Shown: in pieces, positions 59,260 to 64,000 of the stretch | Position numbering within the stretch: the stretch's first letter is position 1 | How the letters are laid out: each line of letters opens with the position of its first letter | Source: Actinacidiphila guanduensis | Lineage (GTDB): Bacteria; Actinomycetota; Actinomycetes; Streptomycetales; Streptomycetaceae | Length of the DNA stretch: 64,000 nt | Direction of reading: 5' to 3' | Assembly: GCF_900103985.1 (NCBI RefSeq) | Contig: NZ_FNIE01000001.1 | Coordinates: 1 to 64,000 of the forward strand | Notes under the pieces: generated by a model | Database searches by the model: none | What the model saw: only the letters and a program-made list of their open reading frames with translations | Told to the model about the DNA's origin: nothing | Position numbers and translations under genes: made by a program

Positions 59260-59693
59260 GCACGACGCCCGAGGCGGCCGACAAGCCCGCCAAGCCCCTG
59301 CCCGACCTGGCCGACGCGGTCACCGCCCCCTTCTGGGCGGCCACCCGCGAAGGGCGGCTGACCGTCCCGCGCTGCACCTCCTGCGGCTACCGGCTGTGGC
59401 CGCCGGAGGCGCTCTGCCCGCAGTGCCAGCACGCGGAGTTCGCCTGGGAGGAGGTCGAGCCGGCCGGCACGCTGTGGAGCTACGCCACCTACCACCGCGC
59501 CCTGGACCCAGCCTTCGCCGACGAACTGCCCTACGTGGTGGGCCTGGTGGAGCTCACCTGCGGGCTGAAGATGTACGGCCTGATGCGCGGCGACCCGGCC
59601 GACCTGGTGATCGGCCGCCCGGTGACCGCCTTGTTCGAGCCGGTGGACGACGAGGTGACCTTCGTCCGCTGGAAGGCCGCCGCCGACGGCTGA
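59256..59693 (+). CDS. DUF35 (Zn-ribbon/OB-fold) protein, partner of the thiolase-fold enzyme
   Basis: 145 residues; ATGA overlap with the thiolase-like gene. The rubredoxin-like zinc ribbon is TVPRCTSCGYRLWPPEALCP then QCQHAEFAWEEVE (two CxxC-type pairs). The OB-fold part is GTLWSYATYHRALDPAFADE then LPYVVGLVELTCGLKMYGLM. DUF35 proteins bind acyl-CoA and form stable complexes with thiolase-fold partners, such as the ChsH2/Ltp pairs of steroid catabolism. Followed by a strong terminator. Confidence 0.9.
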   Translation: MSTTPEAADKPAKPLPDLADAVTAPFWAATREGRLTVPRCTSCGYRLWPPEALCPQCQHAEFAWEEVEPAGTLWSYATYHRALDPAFADELPYVVGLVELTCGLKMYGLMRGDPADLVIGRPVTALFEPVDDEVTFVRWKAAADG

Positions 59694-59717
59694 GGCACCC
59701 GCGCCCGAGGCGGCAAA

Positions 59718-59748
59718 GCGGCGGCCCGGCACGATGCCGGGCCGCCGC
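59718..59748. terminator. 14-bp hairpin terminator
   Basis: Arms GCGGCGGCCCGGCA/TGCCGGGCCGCCGC with a 3-nt loop, between the + operon and the convergent GntR gene. Confidence 0.9.
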
Positions 59749-59805
59749 CTCCCCTCGGGGGCTTTCGGGTGCCCGCCGCGACGGCAGGCAGGACGTGCCG
59801 AGGCT

Positions 59806-60540
59806 CTAGCTCCGGGCGGCCTCCGCCCCGTTCTCGGCGAGTTGGCTCAGCGCGCTCGCCGCTGCGTTGCGCACATGGGCGGTCGCGGCGGCGGCCACCG
59901 CGTCCAGGTCGCGGCGTTCGATGGCGGCGACCAGCTGGCGGATCTCCTCCAGCGACGCCTCCGGGCGGCCCGCGGTGGCCAGCGAGGTGGCCCGCAGCAG
60001 CCGGATGCGCCCCTGCATGGTCTGCAGCGTCTGGGCGAGGACGGGGCTGCGGGCCCCCTCGAAGACGATCTGGTAGAAGTCGTCCTTGGCCCGCAGCCGG
60101 CTCTGGGTCTCCGAGCCGGCCTCGGTGATCTCCTCGATCCGGGCCAGCGCGCCGCGCAGTTGGGCGACCTCCTCGTCGGTGGCCCGCTTCACGAAGCGCT
60201 GCATGACCAGCACCTCCAAGGGGACCCGCATCTCGTAGATGTCCTCGGCCTCGACCGGGGAGAGCACCGCGACGATCGCGCCGTGCTGGGGCTGGATGGT
60301 GACCAGCCCCTCGGCGACGAGGCGGGAGAGCACCTCGCGGATGGTCGGCCGCGACACGCCCAGCTGCTCGATCAACTCCCGCTCGATCAGCCGCTGTCCG
60401 GGCCGCAGCTGGAAGTCGAGAATGCCCTGCCGGATCACGTCGAGGACCTGCTCGCGAATCGGGGCTGCGACGCGGCCGATCCGGGCGCCGGCGAAGGGCG
60501 CTCCGGCCGCGCTGCCCGCCATGCTCTTGTCCGATCCCAC
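59806..60540 (-). CDS. FadR-subfamily GntR regulator (second)
   Basis: 244 residues from GTG 60540, with RBS GGGAGG (an ATG six codons later lacks one). HTH LDFQLRPGQRLIERELIEQL then GVSRPTIREVLSRLVAEGLV and the FCD domain (MRVPLEVLVMQRFVKRATDE, LRAKDDFYQIVFEGARSPVL) are close to the regulator at 57234, clearly paralogues. Both share the GVSRxTxREV block. A palindromic operator lies about 120 bp upstream. Probable regulator of the catabolic module and the Liv transporter. Confidence 0.9.
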   Translation of the reverse strand: MGSDKSMAGSAAGAPFAGARIGRVAAPIREQVLDVIRQGILDFQLRPGQRLIERELIEQLGVSRPTIREVLSRLVAEGLVTIQPQHGAIVAVLSPVEAEDIYEMRVPLEVLVMQRFVKRATDEEVAQLRGALARIEEITEAGSETQSRLRAKDDFYQIVFEGARSPVLAQTLQTMQGRIRLLRATSLATAGRPEASLEEIRQLVAAIERRDLDAVAAAATAHVRNAAASALSQLAENGAEAARS

Positions 60541-60662
60541 GCTGTGTCCTCCCAATGGTGGCCTGTGCGGCCGTGTGCTTCGTCTGCGAGGCGTCCGTGC
60601 CTCGGTGTGCCGGCGCCCGTGTGCCGGCGGGCGGGTCCGGGGACGCCGACCTGCGCTCATAT

Positions 60663-60675
60663 ATTGTCTGACAAT
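60663..60675. promoter_or_regulatory. FadR-type operator ATTGTCTGACAAT
   Basis: 13-bp perfect palindrome in the region upstream of the second GntR gene, which also faces the 3' end of the Liv genes. Core GTCTGACA is identical to the site before the thiolase-like gene, suggesting shared control by one or both regulators. Confidence 0.75.
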
Positions 60676-60796
60676 GAGCCGGCGCGCCCACCCAGCATAG
60701 GGCCTGCGCGGTCCGTGGCCGCCACCGTCGGCCGCCGCGCCCGCCGCCCCTCCACGGCGGACGCGGCGGCCGTCGGTGGCGCCAACTCCCGTACGG

Positions 60797-61522
60797 TCAC
60801 TCGAAGTACGCCGAGGCGATGTCGCTGGCGTCCTCCCACAGCCGCACCCGCCCGTCCCCCAGCAGGTGGACGCGGTCGCAATGCTCGTGCAGCATCCGGC
60901 TGTTCTGGTCCACGACCAGCACGCCGATACCGTGCGCCCGGCCGAGCGCGGCCAGCGCCTCGATGGCCGTGCGCAGGGCGCGCGGTGACAGGCCCAGGCT
61001 CATCTCGTCCACGAGCAGCACCCGGGGGCTGCCGATCAGGCCGCGGAAGAGAGCGACCATCTGCTGCTCGCCACCGCTGAGCCGGCCGGCCTTCTGGTCG
61101 CGCAGCCGCACGACCGCGGGGAACGCCTCCTCCAGCGCGCCGCGCAGGGTCCGCTCCGCGGGCACCTTCCGGACGATGCCGAGCCGGATGTTCTCCTCGA
61201 CCGTCAGATCGGCGAAGATCCCGCGCCCTTCGGGGACATGGGCGACGCCGGCCCGCGCGACCGCCTCCGGCCTTGCCGGCAGCGGGACGCCGTCCAGCGA
61301 GATCACCCCGCGGCTGCGGGCGGCAAGGCCCGAGACGGCGCGGAGTGTGGTGGTCTTGCCGGCGCCGTTGCGGCCGGCCAGGCCGACGATCTCGCCCGGC
61401 GCGACGGCGAGCGAGAGCCCGTCGAGCACCCGTGCGCCGGAGAAGCGCACGTGCAGGTCCTCGATGCTCAGACCCGCGCCCGCCTGCTCCCGGCGGGTCC
61501 CCTCCTGGCTCACCGCGGTCAT
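60797..61522 (-). CDS. livF: Branched-chain-type ABC transporter ATP-binding protein
   Basis: 241 residues, overlapping the preceding gene by ATGA. Walker A GRNGAGKTTTLRAVSGL, signature LSGGEQQMVALFRGLIGSPR with Walker B VLLVDE, and ITS-type end VDQNSRMLHEHCDRVHLL. LivF-class ATPase of HAAT transporters, with VAHVPEGRGIFADLTVEENI typical. It couples ATP hydrolysis to import of branched-chain amino acids or aromatic/other organic acids. In this module the substrate is more likely an acid degraded by the thiolase-like enzyme. Confidence 0.92.
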   Translation of the reverse strand: MTAVSQEGTRREQAGAGLSIEDLHVRFSGARVLDGLSLAVAPGEIVGLAGRNGAGKTTTLRAVSGLAARSRGVISLDGVPLPARPEAVARAGVAHVPEGRGIFADLTVEENIRLGIVRKVPAERTLRGALEEAFPAVVRLRDQKAGRLSGGEQQMVALFRGLIGSPRVLLVDEMSLGLSPRALRTAIEALAALGRAHGIGVLVVDQNSRMLHEHCDRVHLLGDGRVRLWEDASDIASAYFE

Positions 61523-63384
61523 GACTTCCCTCCGGCTCCCACGAACACGTCCACGACCTGCTCGTCGGTGAGGACGTCGGCGGCCGTGCCCGAGGTGAGG
61601 ACCCGGCCGAAGTCCAGCACTGTGCAGCGGTCGGCGATCCTGCGGACGAAGCCGACGTGGTGGGCGATGACCAGGACGGTCACGCCCGCCCGCCGCACAC
61701 CTTCGATGGCACCGGCCACGGCTCCGATCTCCTCCTCGCCGAGCCCGGCCGTCGGCTCGTCGAGGAGCAGCAGCTCGGGCTCGTTGGCGAGGGCGCGGGC
61801 GATGTCGATGTGCTTCTGCTCGCCCATCGTCAGCTCGCCGGCGTGCACGTCCCAGCGGGACCTCGGGAAGTCCAGCAGTTCCAGTGCGGCGACGGCCCGT
61901 TCGCGGGCGACACGGTCGCGCCGCCGGGTGCCGGGAAGTCCGGCCATCTCCAACAGGGCCGAGCCGTCGTGGGTGGCGTAGGCGCCCACCTCGACGTTCT
62001 GCCGCGCGGTGAGGTCGGCGACCAGCGAGGGATGCTGGAAGGTCCGTGAGATGCCGCGGGCCCGGCGCACGGAGACCGGCAACCCGGTCACGTCGTCGCC
62101 GTCCAGGACCACCTGCCCGGTGGCGGGCTGGATGCCGCTGATGCAGTTGAGCAGCGTGGTCTTGCCTGCGCCGTTCGGGCCGATGATGGCGTGCACCTCG
62201 CCGCGGGCGACGCTCAGGTCCACCCCGCCGAGCGCGCGCACACCGCCGAAGTCGACGCCGATGCCCTCCAGGACGAGCAGCGGCGGGCCCTGCGGGACAG
62301 CGGGCTCCTCACGGGGGCGGACCTCGGCGAGGACCGCGGGTCCGCAATCCTCCCCCGGGGCGGGCGCCTGTGCGGCCGGTACGGCCCCGTCCTCCGCGGG
62401 TCCGGCGGCCGGCGTCCCCTTCCCGCGCAGGGCGAGCAGCTTGCGCACGCCCTGCTCCACCAGGTCGTACAGGCCGCGGTTGAAGAGCACCACGACGGCG
62501 AGCACGACCAGGGAGAACAGCAGTTGGGAGGCGGACGCCGAGGTGGAGGCGAAGCCGTTGACGAGGCTGAAGAAGAAGATCGCGCCCAGGACCGGCCCGA
62601 CGATGCTGCCGGTGCCGCCGACGGCAACGATCGCGAACAGCTCGATGGACTGGCTGATGCCGAAGGTGTCGGGCGAGAGGTAGCCGACGTCGAGGGCGAG
62701 CATACAGCCGCCGAGTCCGGCGACCGCTCCGGCCAGCGCCTGCGCGCGGACCTTCTCGCGGAAGACGCGTACGCCGAGGACGGCGGCGACGACCTCGTTC
62801 TCCTTGACCACGCGGGCGGCCATGCCGGCGCGGACCTTGGTGTAGCGCAGGCACAGGGCGACGCTGATCGCGAGCGCGATCCACACCGTGTAGTAGAGCC
62901 AGTCGCCCTGGGAGAGGCTGTTGGCGCCGATGGTCACGGGCAGCACGGCCAGGCCGTTGGAGCCGCCGGTCCAGTGCGACAGCCGCGCGCCGCTGATCAG
63001 GTCCACCGCGACCGCGCCCAGGAAGAAGGTGCCGACCGCGGACCCGAAGAACCGCAGCCGGACGAAGAGCGAGCCGATCACGGCGGCGACCAGCGCGGCG
63101 GCGAGCACGCCGGCGATGATGGCGGGCACCCACGGCCAGTGCGCGTGGACGCGCACGGCGGCCATGACGTAGGCGCCGATGGCGAAGTACACGAACTGGC
63201 CGAAGGAGAACTGCCCCGAGTAGCCGGTGAGCACGTCCAGGCCGACGGCGCCGACCGCGTAGATCATGGCGACGACCAGGATGCCCTGGTCGCTGACGCC
63301 GGTCACCACCAGCGGTGCGAGCGCCAGCAGCAGCAGGAGCAGCAGCGCGGGCCGCCCCACGTCGTCCCTGGCTCGCGTCAGCAT
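61519..63384 (-). CDS. LivM-LivG fusion: ABC permease joined to ATPase
   Basis: 621 residues. Residues ~1-320 are a LivM-type permease with 8-10 TMs (SDQGILVVAMIYAVGAVGLD, VLTGYSGQFSFGQFVYFAIG, IVAVGGTGSIVGPVLGAIFF). A Pro/Ala linker (~325-370) follows. Residues ~370-621 are a LivG-type ATPase: GPNGAGKTTLLNCISGI, LTMGEQKHIDIARALANEPE with LLLLDEPTAGLGEEEIGAVA and VIAHHVGFVRRI. Usually these are two genes; fusions occur in some actinobacteria. The order in the operon is LivH, this fusion, LivF. Confidence 0.9.
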   Translation of the reverse strand: MLTRARDDVGRPALLLLLLLALAPLVVTGVSDQGILVVAMIYAVGAVGLDVLTGYSGQFSFGQFVYFAIGAYVMAAVRVHAHWPWVPAIIAGVLAAALVAAVIGSLFVRLRFFGSAVGTFFLGAVAVDLISGARLSHWTGGSNGLAVLPVTIGANSLSQGDWLYYTVWIALAISVALCLRYTKVRAGMAARVVKENEVVAAVLGVRVFREKVRAQALAGAVAGLGGCMLALDVGYLSPDTFGISQSIELFAIVAVGGTGSIVGPVLGAIFFFSLVNGFASTSASASQLLFSLVVLAVVVLFNRGLYDLVEQGVRKLLALRGKGTPAAGPAEDGAVPAAQAPAPGEDCGPAVLAEVRPREEPAVPQGPPLLVLEGIGVDFGGVRALGGVDLSVARGEVHAIIGPNGAGKTTLLNCISGIQPATGQVVLDGDDVTGLPVSVRRARGISRTFQHPSLVADLTARQNVEVGAYATHDGSALLEMAGLPGTRRRDRVARERAVAALELLDFPRSRWDVHAGELTMGEQKHIDIARALANEPELLLLDEPTAGLGEEEIGAVAGAIEGVRRAGVTVLVIAHHVGFVRRIADRCTVLDFGRVLTSGTAADVLTDEQVVDVFVGAGGKS

Positions 63385-63427
63385 GGTTCAACTCCCCGGT
63401 GGTCGTTGCGGTGTCGGGTGGGCGCGG

Positions 63428-64000
63428 TCACAGCCGCCTCACCTGGGCGGTGCCGAAGAGCCCGTTGGGGCGTACGGCGAGGGTGAGCAGCATGATCGCC
63501 AGCGCGCTGGCCAGGGTCAGGTCGCTGCCCCAGTAGGTGGAGACCAGGTCGGTGGCGACGCCGATGATGATGCCGCCGACGAACGTGCCCCCGAGGCTGG
63601 TGAATCCGCCGACGACCGCCGCCGCGAAGGCGAAGAGCAGGATCGGGTTCATCATCTGCGAGAAGAGCAGCTGCTTGGGGGCGAGCAGCAGGCCGATGAG
63701 CAGGGCCAGGCAGCCGGCGAGCATGTAGGCGATCGTCGACAGGCGCTGGGCGCGCACGCCCAGCAGCCGCGCGGTCTCCGGGCGCTGCGCGACGGCCAGG
63801 AACTGCAGGCCGGTGCGGGTGTAGCGGAACATCGCCACGAAGCCGGTGACGATCACCAGCACGATCCCCACCGTGATCAGGTCGGACCAGCGCAGCAGCA
63901 CCCCACCGACCTTGGTGCCTCCGCTGGGCAACAGGGACGGGAAGTGGTACGGCTGGTCACGGCCGAAGAACACGTCCGCCATCGCCGCCAGCAGCAGGAA
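63428..64000 (-). CDS. livH: LivH-type permease (5' end outside the window)
   Basis: At least 190 residues; the frame is open to the window edge (FLLLAAMADVFFGRDQPYHF). TMs include LITVGIVLVIVTGFVAMFRY and LSTIAYMLAGCLALLIGLLL. The LivH cytoplasmic loop is present (RYTRTGLQFLAVAQRPETAR, LLGVRAQRLSTIAYM). The C-terminus GGTFVGGIIIGVATDLVSTY... VRPNGLFG is the LivH hallmark. It forms the permease heterodimer with the LivM part of the fusion. A periplasmic binding-protein gene is expected further right. Confidence 0.9.
   Translation of the reverse strand, partial: FLLLAAMADVFFGRDQPYHFPSLLPSGGTKVGGVLLRWSDLITVGIVLVIVTGFVAMFRYTRTGLQFLAVAQRPETARLLGVRAQRLSTIAYMLAGCLALLIGLLLAPKQLLFSQMMNPILLFAFAAAVVGGFTSLGGTFVGGIIIGVATDLVSTYWGSDLTLASALAIMLLTLAVRPNGLFGTAQVRRL

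Overview
The window is high-GC DNA with the codon bias, GTG/TTG starts, purine-rich ribosome binding sites and U-less hairpin terminators of a streptomycete (Streptomyces or a close relative). There are no rRNA genes, no convincing tRNA and no CRISPR array. The first ~17 kb and the stretch around 35-42 kb look like accessory chromosome (broken genes, insertion-sequence debris, defence genes). The rest is better-preserved metabolic and regulatory DNA.

Region 1 (1-17.4 kb) is a patchwork mobile/defence region. It starts with a plasmid-type operon: a small membrane protein, a DNA-binding protein and a replication-relaxation protein thrown out of frame by an 8-bp repeat. A tandem pair of Abi_C abortive-infection-like genes follows. 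Next is a complete IS5-family element (1776 bp, 27-bp inverted repeats, TAA target duplication) that carries a passenger gene. Then comes a two-gene unit that pairs an NB-ARC/TPR STAND protein (bacterial NLR) with a small membrane-helix protein. The two share a ~22-residue amyloid-like motif at opposite termini, and a remnant of a second NLR lies just upstream. A GNAT acetyltransferase, a transposase remnant, a toxin/antitoxin-like operon with a palindromic operator, a repeat-rich non-coding stretch, an orphan rubredoxin, gene debris and an XRE regulator + SDR pair complete the region.

Region 2 (17.4-35.6 kb) resembles a small biosynthetic cluster built around flavin chemistry. It holds a stand-alone prephenate dehydrogenase, two flavin reductases, a VAO/PCMH-type FAD oxidase, an acyl-CoA-dehydrogenase-like monooxygenase, an acyl-AMP ligase, a luciferase-like oxidoreductase and a StyA-like epoxidase. 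A TetR repressor with a divergent 14-TM exporter, a class II aldolase, an FAD/NAD(P)-binding oxidoreductase, an AraC activator and an SDR follow. No PKS or NRPS modules or carrier proteins are visible. The gene set suggests tailoring of a tyrosine- or hydroxyphenylpyruvate-derived aromatic, with export.

Region 3 (35.6-46.2 kb) holds small secreted proteins. Two are tandem SH3-like paralogues. A 4-Cys secreted protein has its 3' end duplicated 4.4 kb away. An AraC regulator, IS debris, a TDT-family transporter, a DUF1622 membrane protein and a second XRE/SDR module are also here.

Region 4 (46.3-56 kb) has a glycosyltransferase next to a 54-residue sortase-signal protein. A cold-adaptation cassette (cold-shock protein, DEAD-box helicase, fatty-acid desaturase) follows, then a secreted hydrolase-like protein with a LacI-type operator, a CGNR regulator divergent from a metallo-hydrolase, a STAS protein and a winged-helix regulator next to a strong palindrome.

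Region 5 (56-64 kb) has a protein-kinase-like protein and a catabolic module. The module has two FadR/GntR regulators with matching operators, a thiolase-fold protein lacking the usual nucleophile with a DUF35 partner, and a Liv-type ABC transporter that includes a permease-ATPase fusion. The module leaves the window at its right edge.
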